Origin: CAITSH01 sp964385505
Lineage (GTDB): Bacteria > Pseudomonadota > Gammaproteobacteria > Burkholderiales > SG8-39
Direction: 5' to 3'
NCBI GenBank assembly: GCA_964385505.1
Contig: CAYLPI010000001.1
Coordinates: 33,767-97,766 of the forward strand
Length of the DNA: 64,000 nucleotides
The number at the start of each line of letters is the position of its first letter. The stretch's first letter is position 1. The notes under the pieces are model-generated. The model worked only from the letters and a program-made list of their open reading frames with translations. It made no database searches and had not been told where the DNA came from. A program made the translations under genes and the position numbers. Below are positions 9,036-17,957 of this stretch, in pieces.

Positions 9036-10085
9036 GTGACGCGCCGGTCATGGGTTCCGCTCAAGTCCCTGGCGGCATGCGCCGTCGGCGGCGCGTTTTG
9101 CCAGCTGCTTCATATTCCGCTGCCATGGATGATAGGTCCGCTGGTTGCGATGGCCATCCTCAAATTTCGCGGTATTGATTTGCCGTCGCCACGGGGTGGC
9201 CGTGAAACGGGGCAGATCATCATTGCCAGTGCGCTTGGCCTGTATTTCACGCCCATCGTCGCGCGGGAGGTGCTGGCCAGTTGGCATTTGCTTGTCGCTG
9301 CAGCGGTGTTTGCGACGGTGCTCGCCTACGGTGGTGCATTCTTCTTGTGGCGTTTTGCCGGTGTGGACCGGACAACGGCGTTTTTTGCCAGCGTGCCGGG
9401 CGGTGCGGCTGAAATGTCCAATCTTGGCGAGCGCTACGGGGCGAAGACGGACCGGATCGCTGTTGCACAGTCGCTGCGCATCGTTTTTGTAGTCGTTCTG
9501 GTGCCGGTCGCAATGACGGTTCTGGGGACGCACGGCAGCGACGTGTTTCTGCCCACGATGCAGTCCGTTGATGCCGGGGGGCTGGCCTTGCTGCTTGGGC
9601 TTGGCACGGCGACCGGGTGGTTGCTGCGCTTGCTGCGCATTCCCAATCCCTGGTTTCTGGGTGCGCTGGCGTTGGCAATCACGCTGACGGTGCTGGAGGT
9701 GCACTTGTCGTCGATGCCGGCGTTGTTCAGCAATGTGGCGCAATTGTTGATCGGTTGCGCCTTGGGATCGCGGTTCGACCGGCAGTTCTTGCGCAGTTCG
9801 CCGCGGTTCGTAGTGGTCGTCAGCATCAGCATTCTGGGGGCGATTTGCATATCGGCATTGTTCGCGCTGATACTGGCCAAACTGGGCGGGCTATCCGTAC
9901 CAACCATGGTGCTTGCGACCGCGCCTGGCGGCGTTGCGGAGATGTGCATTACCGCCAAAGTATTGCAACTCGGGGTACCGCTGGTGACGGCGGCACAGGT
10001 CACGCGCGTGATCATCCTCGTTACCACCACCGCCCCGCTGTTTCGGTTCGTCCGTCATGTGGCTGGCCGTATCGGACTGCGTTAG
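9036..10085 (+). CDS. AbrB/AmoA-type duplicated membrane protein
   Basis: This 349-residue, very hydrophobic protein consists of two similar halves, each with the family's LPWxxGPL-type motif. In the first half this is HIPLPWMIGPLVAMAIL near the start; in the second it is RIPNPWFLGALALAITL. Both halves also contain PGGxAEM: SVPGGAAEM and TAPGGVAEM. This matches the Gram-negative AbrB duplication family (PF05145), annotated as putative regulator or ammonia-monooxygenase-like. The name is misleading: it is an integral membrane protein of unknown function with no link to the DNA-binding AbrB. The start is a GTG at 9036. It stands alone with 113 bp upstream and 151 bp downstream. Confidence 0.85.
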   Translation: MTRRSWVPLKSLAACAVGGAFCQLLHIPLPWMIGPLVAMAILKFRGIDLPSPRGGRETGQIIIASALGLYFTPIVAREVLASWHLLVAAAVFATVLAYGGAFFLWRFAGVDRTTAFFASVPGGAAEMSNLGERYGAKTDRIAVAQSLRIVFVVVLVPVAMTVLGTHGSDVFLPTMQSVDAGGLALLLGLGTATGWLLRLLRIPNPWFLGALALAITLTVLEVHLSSMPALFSNVAQLLIGCALGSRFDRQFLRSSPRFVVVVSISILGAICISALFALILAKLGGLSVPTMVLATAPGGVAEMCITAKVLQLGVPLVTAAQVTRVIILVTTTAPLFRFVRHVAGRIGLR

Positions 10086-10236
10086 GCCAGAATACTCAGC
10101 CACTTAGATGCAGGTCAGACGTCGTATTTGCGTGCCATCACCTTCGGCGTAAAATGTTTGCTGCTACGATATGGCCCTCGCGCTGCCAGCGCGGTTATCA
10201 GCCGGGCCGAACATATTCTTATCCAAGCGAGGACGT

Positions 10237-12072
10237 ATGAACCAGCCACGTATTCCCCGGGCCATTGAGACGGCAGCACCGTCGTACGTGCGTCACCAGC
10301 GCCTCAAGGAATGGGTCGCACAGATTGCGGCGCTGACCAAGCCCGAGCGCGTGGTCTGGTGCGACGGTAGCGAAGAAGAATACGATCGTCTTTGCGCCGA
10401 GATGGTCGATAGCGGAATGATGAAGCGGCTCAATCCGAAGCTTCGTCCGAACAGCTATCTCGCCCTGTCGGATCCTGCGGATGTCGCCCGCGTTGAAGAG
10501 CGGACCTTCATCAGCTGTGAGCATCAGGATGACGCGGGTCCGACCAACAACTGGGTAGCGCCCTCTGAAATGCGCAAGACCATGGATCGCCTGTTCGACG
10601 GCTGCATGCGCGGCCGCACGCTGTATGTGATTCCGTTCTCGATGGGGCCGCTCGGCTCGCATATCGCGCATGTCGGCGTGGAACTGAGCGATTCGCCATA
10701 TGTGGTGGTGAGCATGAAAATAATGACGCGCATGGGTAAGGCGGTCTTTGACGTGCTTGGCGACGATGGATATTTCGTTCCTTGCGTGCACTCGGTCGGC
10801 ATGCCACTCCAGCCGGGCCAGCAGGACGTGCGCTGGCCCTCGAACAAGGAGGAGAAGTGGATTGTCCACTTCCCGGAAACGCGTGAGATCTGGTCATACG
10901 GATCAGGTTACGGCGGCAACGCGCTGCTCGGAAAAAAATGTCTCGCCTTGCGCATCGCGTCCATCATGGCGCGAGATGAGGGCTGGCTGGCGGAACACAT
11001 GCTCATTCTGGGCATCACCAGCCCACAGGGGAAAAAGGCTTATGTCGCTGCGGCATTCCCCAGCGCATGCGGTAAAACCAATCTGGCCATGTTGGTGCCG
11101 CCCACGGGCTTTGAGGGCTGGAAAGTGGAAACCGTAGGCGAGGATATTGCCTGGATCAAACCCGGCAAGGACGGTCACTTTTACGCCATCAATCCGGAAG
11201 CCGGATATTTCGGTGTCGCTCCTGGAACCAGCGTTCAGTCCAATCCGAATTGCATGACGGCCGTCGAGCGCGATACGATTTTCACCAATGTCGCAGAGAC
11301 ACCCGATGGCGATGTCTGGTGGGAGGGGATGACGGACATACCGCCGGCCAAGTTGACAGACTGGACAGGTCAGCAATGGACGCGAGGTTGCGGCAGGAAT
11401 GCCGCCCACGCCAACGCGCGATTTACCGTGGCATCAACGCGTTGCCCGTCGCTTGATCCGCGGTGGAACGACCCGAACGGGGTACCGATAGCCGCGTTTC
11501 TTTTTGGCGGCAGGCGCACCAACACCGCGCCGCTTGTTGTCGAGGCGTTTAACTGGGAAGACGGTGTTTACAAGGCCGCGACAATGGGTTCGGAAACCAC
11601 CGCGGCCATCGTCGGGCAGGTTGGCGTTGTACGACGCGATCCGTTCGCCATGATTGCTTTTTGCGGCTACAACATCGGCGACTACTTCAAGCACTGGCTG
11701 GACATCGGTAAGACAGTCCGGCATCCGCCGCATATTTTCCAGGTCAACTGGTTCCGCAAGGACCGCAACGGCAAGTTTGTCTGGCCGGGTTTTGGCCAGA
11801 ATATGCGTGTATTGCGCTGGGTCGTTGAGCGCTGTCAGGGGCAGGCGCATGCGCGCGAAACAGCCATTGGCTGGGTCCCGGAGTTTGACGATTTGTCGTG
11901 GCAGGGACTGGATTTCGGCGCAGACAAATATGCTTCCGTAACGGATATTGATGCATCCGACTGGTTGAAGGAGCTTGCACTTCATGACGAGCTGTTTGCG
12001 AAGATCAAGGATCGCCTGCCAAAGCAACTGGCACTGAGCCGCGAGCTTCTCGGTATGCGTCTGGGCCGCTGA
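10237..12072 (+). CDS. pckG: Phosphoenolpyruvate carboxykinase (GTP)
   Basis: The enzyme interconverts oxaloacetate plus GTP with phosphoenolpyruvate, CO2 and GDP, the first committed step of gluconeogenesis. The 611-residue protein contains the kinase loop FPSACGKTNLAML, the upstream IPFSMGPLGS and YGGNALLGKK substrate-binding blocks, and FGGRRTNTAPLV. The C-terminal block is GQNMRVLRWVVERC. These are features of the GTP family rather than of the ATP-dependent PckA. The ATG at 10237 is chosen because GAGGA lies just upstream; an in-frame ATG at 10171 lacks one. It is monocistronic by spacing. Confidence 0.97.
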   Translation: MNQPRIPRAIETAAPSYVRHQRLKEWVAQIAALTKPERVVWCDGSEEEYDRLCAEMVDSGMMKRLNPKLRPNSYLALSDPADVARVEERTFISCEHQDDAGPTNNWVAPSEMRKTMDRLFDGCMRGRTLYVIPFSMGPLGSHIAHVGVELSDSPYVVVSMKIMTRMGKAVFDVLGDDGYFVPCVHSVGMPLQPGQQDVRWPSNKEEKWIVHFPETREIWSYGSGYGGNALLGKKCLALRIASIMARDEGWLAEHMLILGITSPQGKKAYVAAAFPSACGKTNLAMLVPPTGFEGWKVETVGEDIAWIKPGKDGHFYAINPEAGYFGVAPGTSVQSNPNCMTAVERDTIFTNVAETPDGDVWWEGMTDIPPAKLTDWTGQQWTRGCGRNAAHANARFTVASTRCPSLDPRWNDPNGVPIAAFLFGGRRTNTAPLVVEAFNWEDGVYKAATMGSETTAAIVGQVGVVRRDPFAMIAFCGYNIGDYFKHWLDIGKTVRHPPHIFQVNWFRKDRNGKFVWPGFGQNMRVLRWVVERCQGQAHARETAIGWVPEFDDLSWQGLDFGADKYASVTDIDASDWLKELALHDELFAKIKDRLPKQLALSRELLGMRLGR

Positions 12073-12137
12073 CCGGCTTTTTTGTTTGTTGCGACCCTGG
12101 CTCAGGGCGGCGTGCGCGGCTTGGTTAGAATGCGAAG

Positions 12138-13460
12138 ATGAGCCACGTATTTCATCGCAATCCGAATCACGCCTATGCGTGGGCAGTCGCCGGTGACGGT
12201 GCCTACATCATCGACGCCAATGGCAAGCGTTACCTTGACGGGTGCGGCGGTGCGGCCGTGTCCTGCCTCGGGCACAGCGACCCCGAGCTTGCCGAAGCCA
12301 TTCGCAGGCAACTCGACCGGGTGGCTTTTGCACACACCTCGTTTTTTACCAATGCGCCGATGGAGGAACTCGCATCCGAGCTGGTGACCGGGGCGCCGCA
12401 AGGACTCGGCCGCGCTTATTTTGTTTCGAGCGGATCCGAGGCGGTGGAAGCGGCACTCAAGCTGGCACGCCAGTATTTTGTCGAGCGCGGTGAGCCCGAC
12501 CGGAATCGCGTGATTTCACGCCGCCAGAGTTATCACGGCAATACGCTCGGCGCGCTTGCCGTGGGCGGAAACCCGATTCGACAAAGTTACTATGCACCTT
12601 TGTTGTTCGAGGTCAGCCGTATTTCTCCTTGCTATCCCTATCGCGAACAGCAGGCCGGTGAAACTCCCGAGGCGTACGGTGTGCGTCTCGCCCTGGAGCT
12701 TGAAAACGAGATTTTGCGGATCGGGCCCGGCCGTGTGATGGCGTTTATCGCTGAGACGGTATGTGGCGCGACCCTTGGTGCCGTGCCGCCGGCGCCAGGT
12801 TACTTTGCTCGTGTGCGCGAGGTTTGCGATCGCCATGGCGTGCTGTTGGTGCTTGACGAAGTCATGTGCGGCATGGGCAGAGTGGGCACACGCTACGCCT
12901 GTGAGCAAGAAGGGATATCACCGGATATTCTCGTTGTTGGCAAGGGCCTGGCTGCGGGTTACCAGCCTGTCGCGGCCATGCTTTGCCATACTAGAATATA
13001 TGACGAAGTCATAAACGGCTCTGGTGCATTTCAGCATGGTCACACCTATAGCGGGCACGCATTGGGTTGTGCAGCAGCATTGGCGACACAAAGGCTTATT
13101 GCACAAAGGAAGCTGCTCGAGAACGTCCGGACGCTGGGTGTAAAAATGGGTGAGCAATTGCGGGAACGGTTTGGCAGGCATCCCCATGTCGGCGACATTC
13201 GCGGTCGCGGTTTCTTCTGGGCCGTTGAGCTGGTCGCCGATCGTGACCAAAAGACGCCTTTCGCGCCCGAGCGCAAAATCAATGTCGCACTCAAGCGCAA
13301 GGCGCTTGAAAATGGCCTGCTGTGTTATCCGATGGGCGGGACGATTGATGGGCATCGCGGTGATCACGTGTTGCTCGCACCACCGTATATCCTGACCCAG
13401 GCGCAACTGGATGAGATGCTGGATAAGCTTGCGCTGAGTCTCGAGCAGATTCTGACCTGA
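12138..13460 (+). CDS. Class III aminotransferase family protein
   Basis: This is a PLP-dependent omega- or gamma-type transaminase of 440 residues. Motifs are the cofactor-binding VSSGSEAVEAALKLARQY, the Asp of VLLVLDEVMCGMGRVG (D240) that contacts the PLP nitrogen, and the Schiff-base lysine in DILVVGKGLAAG (K269). The substrate cannot be told from sequence; relatives use omega-amino acids, 4-aminobutyrate or diamines. It lies between pckG and the parS sites, with no obvious operon partner. The 65 bp gap after pckG has no clear terminator. Confidence 0.88.
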   Translation: MSHVFHRNPNHAYAWAVAGDGAYIIDANGKRYLDGCGGAAVSCLGHSDPELAEAIRRQLDRVAFAHTSFFTNAPMEELASELVTGAPQGLGRAYFVSSGSEAVEAALKLARQYFVERGEPDRNRVISRRQSYHGNTLGALAVGGNPIRQSYYAPLLFEVSRISPCYPYREQQAGETPEAYGVRLALELENEILRIGPGRVMAFIAETVCGATLGAVPPAPGYFARVREVCDRHGVLLVLDEVMCGMGRVGTRYACEQEGISPDILVVGKGLAAGYQPVAAMLCHTRIYDEVINGSGAFQHGHTYSGHALGCAAALATQRLIAQRKLLENVRTLGVKMGEQLRERFGRHPHVGDIRGRGFFWAVELVADRDQKTPFAPERKINVALKRKALENGLLCYPMGGTIDGHRGDHVLLAPPYILTQAQLDEMLDKLALSLEQILT

Positions 13461-13471
13461 CGTTCGTCAAA

Positions 13472-13487
13472 GGTTTCACGTGGAACA
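13472..13487. other. parS: parS-like centromere site (near-consensus)
   Basis: GGTTTCACGTGGAACA matches the parS palindrome TGTTTCACGTGAAACA at 14/16 positions, and its right half is the GTGGAACA variant found in other bacteria. It lies 22 bp from the perfect site and 12 bp after the aminotransferase stop. It is probably a second ParB-binding site. Confidence 0.75.
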
Positions 13488-13509
13488 TATAGCGCGCGAC
13501 TTAAGGGCT

Positions 13510-13525
13510 TGTTTCACGTGAAACA
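13510..13525. other. parS: parS centromere site (perfect consensus)
   Basis: TGTTTCACGTGAAACA is an exact copy of the conserved 16 bp palindrome bound by chromosomal ParB. It sits in the intergenic region before mnmG, about 3.4 kb upstream of parB and 8.4 kb from the dnaA-rpmH junction, as expected for origin-proximal parS. Confidence 0.96.
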
Positions 13526-13590
13526 TTGGTCTGCGTAGGCGAAACCGGCTAAAATTCGCATCCCCCCAAGTTTGGGCTGTGCCAGGCAGA

Positions 13591-15489
13591 ATGCAGTTTC
13601 CTTCTGAGTTTGATGTCATTGTTATCGGTGGCGGCCATGCCGGCACGGAGGCTGCGCTTGCAGCTGCGCGCGCGGGCAGCAAAACCCTGCTGCTTACGCA
13701 TAATCTCGAAACCTTAGGGCAAATGTCTTGTAACCCCTCGATCGGGGGGATCGGCAAAGGGCATCTGGTGCGTGAGCTTGACGCCTTGGGCGGCGCGATG
13801 GCCATCGCCACCGACGAAGCCGGCATTCAGTTCCGCACCCTCAACTCCAGCAAAGGTCCGGCAGTGCGGGCGACCCGGGCCCAGGCAGACCGCGTGCTGT
13901 ATCGCAAGGCAATTCGTCGGCGCCTTGAAAACCAACCGAACCTGAGTTTGTTTCAGCAAGCGGTTGATGACCTCACGCTTGAGGGAGATCGCGTTAGCGG
14001 CGTTGTCACGCAGCTTGGCATCCGTTTCAAAGCGCGCACCGTTATTCTCACCGCCGGAACCTTTCTGGCCGGTCTGGTGCATGTCGGTTTGTCCAATTAC
14101 GAAGCAGGCAGAGCAGGTGATCCCCCGGCAACAAGTCTGGCAGCCCGCTTAAGGGAGCTGAAGCTTCCTGTAGGACGCCTGAAAACCGGCACACCGCCGC
14201 GAATTGACGGCCGAACCGTGGATTTTTCCGTCATGCAGCCGCAACCCGGAGATACGCCCGAGCCGGTATTTTCATTTATCGGTAGACGGGATATGCACCC
14301 GCGGCAATTGCCATGCTGGATTACGCATACCAACGAGCAGACCCACGACATTATCCGGGGAGGGCTGGACCGCTCACCGATGTATACGGGCGTAATTGAA
14401 GGTATCGGCCCGCGGTATTGCCCGTCCATCGAAGACAAGATTCATCGCTTTGCGTCCAAGGCGAGTCACCAGATTTTCCTTGAGCCTGAAGGTTTGGACA
14501 CGCACGAAATCTACCCCAACGGTATTTCCACCAGTCTGCCATTCGATGTTCAGCTCGCGCTGGTGCAAAGTATTCGCGGCATGGAGAACGCGCACATCCT
14601 GCGCCCGGGATATGCCATTGAATATGATTTTTTCGACCCGCAGGAATTGCGTTCATCACTCGAAACCAAGGCGATAAGGGGCTTGTTTTTTGCCGGACAA
14701 ATCAACGGCACCACCGGCTACGAGGAGGCGGCTGCACAAGGGCTGCTTGCCGGTATAAACGCCTCGCTGCAGGTGCGCGGCAAGGATGCCTGGTGCCCGC
14801 GGCGTGACGAAGCCTATCTGGGGGTCCTTGTCGATGACCTGGTCACGCGTGGCGTGACCGAACCCTATCGCATGTTCACCAGCCGCGCCGAATACCGCTT
14901 GATGCTGCGCGAAGATAACGCCGATCTCCGACTTACTGAAATCGGCTACAAACTAGGCCTTGTTGATCAGCAGCGCTGGGAGGCCTTTGCGCGCAAGCGC
15001 GATACGGTGGCTCGCGAAATGGAGCGGCTGAACAGTACTTGGGTCAACCCCAAAACCTTGCTCGCGGAAGACGCTGAGCGGGTTCTCGGTAAAGGTATTG
15101 AACGCGAATACTCTCTTGCCGACTTGCTGCGGCGACCGGCCGTGACCTATACCGGCTTAATGTCGATTCCCGGACTTGGATCGGATGGCATTGACGCCGA
15201 GTCTGCGGCGCAGGTGGAAATCCAGACCAAATATCAGGGCTATATTGACCGCCAGCACACCGAGGTTGCACGCCACGAACACAATGAATCGACGCGGTTA
15301 CCACAAGAGCTCGATTATCGCGACGTTCATGGCTTGTCGAACGAAGTTCAGCAAAAGCTCAACCAGCACAAACCGGGCACCGTCGGTCAGGCCTCCCGCG
15401 TTCAGGGGGTTACGCCGGCAGCCATTTCCCTGCTGCTGGTTCATCTCAAACGTGGCACGGCAAAGCCACCACAGAAGTCCGCCGCATGA
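13591..15489 (+). CDS. mnmG: tRNA uridine-5-carboxymethylaminomethyl modification enzyme MnmG
   Basis: This is the FAD-containing partner of MnmE. The 632-residue protein starts MQFPSEFDVIVIGGGHAGTE (Rossmann GxGxxG-type FAD motif). It contains the family signatures CNPSIGGIGKGHLVRELDAL, TGTFLAGLVHVG and RLKTGTPPRIDG, and the C-terminal region LDYRDVHGLSNEVQQKLNQH. The ATG at 13591 is preferred; a GTG at 13579 in frame would add four residues. It overlaps rsmG by 4 nt and begins the mnmG-rsmG-parA-parB operon. Confidence 0.97.
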   Translation: MQFPSEFDVIVIGGGHAGTEAALAAARAGSKTLLLTHNLETLGQMSCNPSIGGIGKGHLVRELDALGGAMAIATDEAGIQFRTLNSSKGPAVRATRAQADRVLYRKAIRRRLENQPNLSLFQQAVDDLTLEGDRVSGVVTQLGIRFKARTVILTAGTFLAGLVHVGLSNYEAGRAGDPPATSLAARLRELKLPVGRLKTGTPPRIDGRTVDFSVMQPQPGDTPEPVFSFIGRRDMHPRQLPCWITHTNEQTHDIIRGGLDRSPMYTGVIEGIGPRYCPSIEDKIHRFASKASHQIFLEPEGLDTHEIYPNGISTSLPFDVQLALVQSIRGMENAHILRPGYAIEYDFFDPQELRSSLETKAIRGLFFAGQINGTTGYEEAAAQGLLAGINASLQVRGKDAWCPRRDEAYLGVLVDDLVTRGVTEPYRMFTSRAEYRLMLREDNADLRLTEIGYKLGLVDQQRWEAFARKRDTVAREMERLNSTWVNPKTLLAEDAERVLGKGIEREYSLADLLRRPAVTYTGLMSIPGLGSDGIDAESAAQVEIQTKYQGYIDRQHTEVARHEHNESTRLPQELDYRDVHGLSNEVQQKLNQHKPGTVGQASRVQGVTPAAISLLLVHLKRGTAKPPQKSAA

Positions 15490-16139
15490 TCCCTACCGCC
15501 AACGTTTCCCCAGCAGTGCTTGGATCCATACTATCCCGTGGACTTGACGAAATGCGGGTGCCGCTCGACGCGACCATTCAGTCGAAGCTACTGCAATACC
15601 TTGATTTAATGGCGAAATGGAATCGTGTCTATAACCTGACGGCAATTCGGGACAAACAGCAGATGGTGAGCAATCACTTGCTCGATAGTCTCGTATTGAC
15701 AGGGCACATGACGGGTCCGAGGATTCTTGACGTCGGTAGCGGCGCAGGTCTGCCAGGCATTCCCATAGCGTTGTCGCAACCCGATTGGGATGTCACGGTG
15801 CTTGACAGCAATCACAAGAAAGCAGCTTTTTTGCGTCAGGTCAGTGCAGAGTTAGTGCTTGCCAACGTGAACGTCGTGTCGGAGCGTGTCGAAGCGTGGC
15901 GGCCGGTACAAAAATTTGATTGCATCGTGTCGCGGGCCTTTGCTGACCTTGCCGAATTTGTAAATCAGGCAAAGCACCTGTTGCACCCTGGCGGTTATTT
16001 CGCTGCGATGAAGGGGCTTCACCCGTACGAGGAAATTGAAAAACTCCCGTCTGGCTGGCGTGCGCGGGAAGTCGTCGAACTCAAGGTCCCGGGCTTGAAC
16101 GCGGCGCGTCACCTCGTGCTGATCGACGCCACGACATGA
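15486..16139 (+). CDS. rsmG: 16S rRNA (guanine-527-N7)-methyltransferase RsmG
   Basis: RsmG methylates G527 in the 530 loop of 16S rRNA. The 217-residue protein has the SAM-binding motif ILDVGSGAGLPGIPIAL, preceded by YLDLMAKWNRVYNLTAIRD, and the later VSRAFADLAEF. Overlaps of 4 nt with mnmG upstream (ATGA) and with parA downstream indicate translational coupling. Confidence 0.97.
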   Translation: MIPTANVSPAVLGSILSRGLDEMRVPLDATIQSKLLQYLDLMAKWNRVYNLTAIRDKQQMVSNHLLDSLVLTGHMTGPRILDVGSGAGLPGIPIALSQPDWDVTVLDSNHKKAAFLRQVSAELVLANVNVVSERVEAWRPVQKFDCIVSRAFADLAEFVNQAKHLLHPGGYFAAMKGLHPYEEIEKLPSGWRAREVVELKVPGLNAARHLVLIDATT

Positions 16140-16951
16140 CCACGATTATTGCGATTACCAACCAGAAGGGTGGCGTCGGTAAAACCACGACAACGGTCAA
16201 TTTGGCTGCCGGACTGGCGGCGTCAGGCAAACGCGTGCTTTTGGTTGATCTCGACCCGCAAGCCAATGCGACAATGGGTAGTGGCATAGATAAGCGTGCG
16301 CTCACATCGACTATATACGAAGTTTTGCTTGGGCTATCAGTTACGGAGTCTGTCCGAACACACTCAGCGCCCGGCGGCTATGACGTGCTGCCGGCGAATC
16401 GCGAGTTAGCCGGTGCAGAGGTCGAAATGGTAGAACTCGAGCATCGCGAAACGCGGCTCAAATCGGCTTTGGCTACAGTTGCCGATCAATATGACTTTAT
16501 TCTCATTGATTGTCCTCCCGCACTAAGTCTGCTGACGCTAAACGGGCTTGTGGCCGCGCACGCCGTCATGATCCCGATGCAATGCGAGTACTACGCACTT
16601 GAAGGCCTTTCCGATCTGGTCAGCACCATAAAAAAAGTGCGTGCCCATCTCAACCCGACACTGGAGATTGAAGGCTTGCTGCGCACCATGTTCGATCCAC
16701 GCAATACCCTGGCGGTCCAGGTTTCAGACCAGTTGCAGGAGCACTTCGGCGACAAGGTATACGCCACCATAATCCCGCGTAATGTCCGCCTTGCTGAAGC
16801 CCCGAGTTATGGCGCGCCGGCGATAAATTTCGATCGCGGCTGCAAGGGCTCGCAGGCCTATCTCGCCCTCGTCGAAGAAATCCTCAAAAGACAGGTTCGA
16901 AGTCCGGCCGTGGCAAAGGCGGAAACCGAAAAAAATGGGGGTATCACATGA
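16136..16951 (+). CDS. parA: Chromosome partitioning ATPase ParA (Soj)
   Basis: ParA is a deviant Walker ATPase that drives origin segregation with ParB/parS. Residues 10-20 give the deviant Walker A QKGGVGKTTTT. LIDCPPALSLLTLNGL is the Walker B region. The 271-residue size matches chromosomal ParA/Soj, which lacks the N-terminal HTH of plasmid ParAs. It overlaps rsmG and parB by 4 nt each. Confidence 0.97.
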   Translation: MTTIIAITNQKGGVGKTTTTVNLAAGLAASGKRVLLVDLDPQANATMGSGIDKRALTSTIYEVLLGLSVTESVRTHSAPGGYDVLPANRELAGAEVEMVELEHRETRLKSALATVADQYDFILIDCPPALSLLTLNGLVAAHAVMIPMQCEYYALEGLSDLVSTIKKVRAHLNPTLEIEGLLRTMFDPRNTLAVQVSDQLQEHFGDKVYATIIPRNVRLAEAPSYGAPAINFDRGCKGSQAYLALVEEILKRQVRSPAVAKAETEKNGGIT

Positions 16952-17814
16952 AATCCAAGGGGCTTGGCCGCGGACTGAGCGCACTACTCGAAAAAGACGG
17001 TGCGGAAGAAAGTGCCGCCGAATCGCAATCCCTGGTCAAGCTCGACCATCTGCGACCGGGGAAGTACCAGCCGCGAACCCGCATGGACGACGCATCACTC
17101 GCCGAGCTCGCGGCGTCAATCAAAGAACAAGGCTTGATGCAGCCGATTCTCGTCCGTCCCGTTGCCACAGACGGAAACAAAAGCCGCTACGAAATCATCG
17201 CCGGAGAGCGGCGTTGGCGTGCCGCCAGAATCGCCGGGCTTGCCGAGGTTCCGGTCCTGGTGCGCGAGGTCCCGGACAAGGCGGCATTGGCGATGGCGTT
17301 GATCGAGAACATCCAGCGTGAGGACCTCAATCCGCTGGAGGAAGCGGCCGGCATCCAGCGGCTGGTGACGGAGTTCAAGCTCACGCACCAGGAGGCCGCG
17401 GACGCACTGGGTCGTTCGCGCACCGCTACGACCAATTTGCTGCGCTTGTTGCAATTGACCGAGCCGGTGCAAAGGCTCATCTTTGAAGGCAAGCTTGATA
17501 TGGGGCACGGCAGGGCTTTGCTGTCTCTGGATGTGCCGCGGCAGGAGACCGTTGCGCGCAAAGTTGCCGATGAAGGGCTTTCGGTGCGCGAAACCGAGCA
17601 GCTTGTGTACAGCCTGCTGCACCCCAAAACGCCCCAGGCGCCGCCACCCGCGACCCGTGCAAATCGCGATGTGCAACGGCTTGAAGAAGAACTCTCCGAA
17701 GCGCTTGGCACGACAGTGAATATCAAGGCCGGGAAAAAGGGCGCCGGCACGCTGGTAATTCATTTCGCCGATGCCGAGCACCTTGAAACCGTGCTTTCGC
17801 GCGTACGCCGCTAG
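16948..17814 (+). CDS. parB: Chromosome partitioning protein ParB
   Basis: ParB is a parS-binding CTPase that spreads on DNA around the origin. The 288-residue protein opens with GLGRGLSALL, a chromosomal ParB hallmark. It then has the N-terminal nuclease-like/CTP motifs (RPGKYQPRTRMD, ISAGERRWRAA-type box seen as IIAGERRWRAARIAG) and LIENIQREDLNPLEEA. The HTH region is LTHQEAADALGRSRTATTNLLRLLQL. Its likely targets are the two parS sites 3.4 kb upstream. Confidence 0.97.
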   Translation: MKSKGLGRGLSALLEKDGAEESAAESQSLVKLDHLRPGKYQPRTRMDDASLAELAASIKEQGLMQPILVRPVATDGNKSRYEIIAGERRWRAARIAGLAEVPVLVREVPDKAALAMALIENIQREDLNPLEEAAGIQRLVTEFKLTHQEAADALGRSRTATTNLLRLLQLTEPVQRLIFEGKLDMGHGRALLSLDVPRQETVARKVADEGLSVRETEQLVYSLLHPKTPQAPPPATRANRDVQRLEEELSEALGTTVNIKAGKKGAGTLVIHFADAEHLETVLSRVRR

Positions 17815-17824
17815 CCCGGGACTT

Positions 17825-17840
17825 GCCCCGTCCGCGGGGC
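17825..17840 (+). terminator. Weak stem-loop after parB
   Basis: The 6 bp stem GCCCCG/CGGGGC with loop TCCG lies 10 bp past the parB stop. There is no T-tract, so at best it is a weak or factor-assisted terminator or an mRNA 3'-end stabiliser. Confidence 0.3.
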
Positions 17841-17895
17841 GCGACAATCTGCGGTGCAGACATGGTGTGCAACAAAACATGGTGTGCACCCACCC

Positions 17896-17924
17896 TTGAC
17901 ACACCTTTTTATTAAGTATTTACT
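17896..17924 (+). promoter_or_regulatory. Probable sigma-70 promoter for nadC
   Basis: A perfect -35 TTGACA (17896-17901) is followed, after 17 bp, by TTTACT (4/6 to TATAAT) in A/T-rich DNA 33 bp before the nadC ATG. Just upstream an 11 bp sequence CATGGTGTGCA occurs twice, 17 bp apart; this could be an operator but no regulator is identified. Confidence 0.5.
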
Positions 17925-17957
17925 AACAAAAATTCTTGAGCCGGAGCGCAAAAAAAA

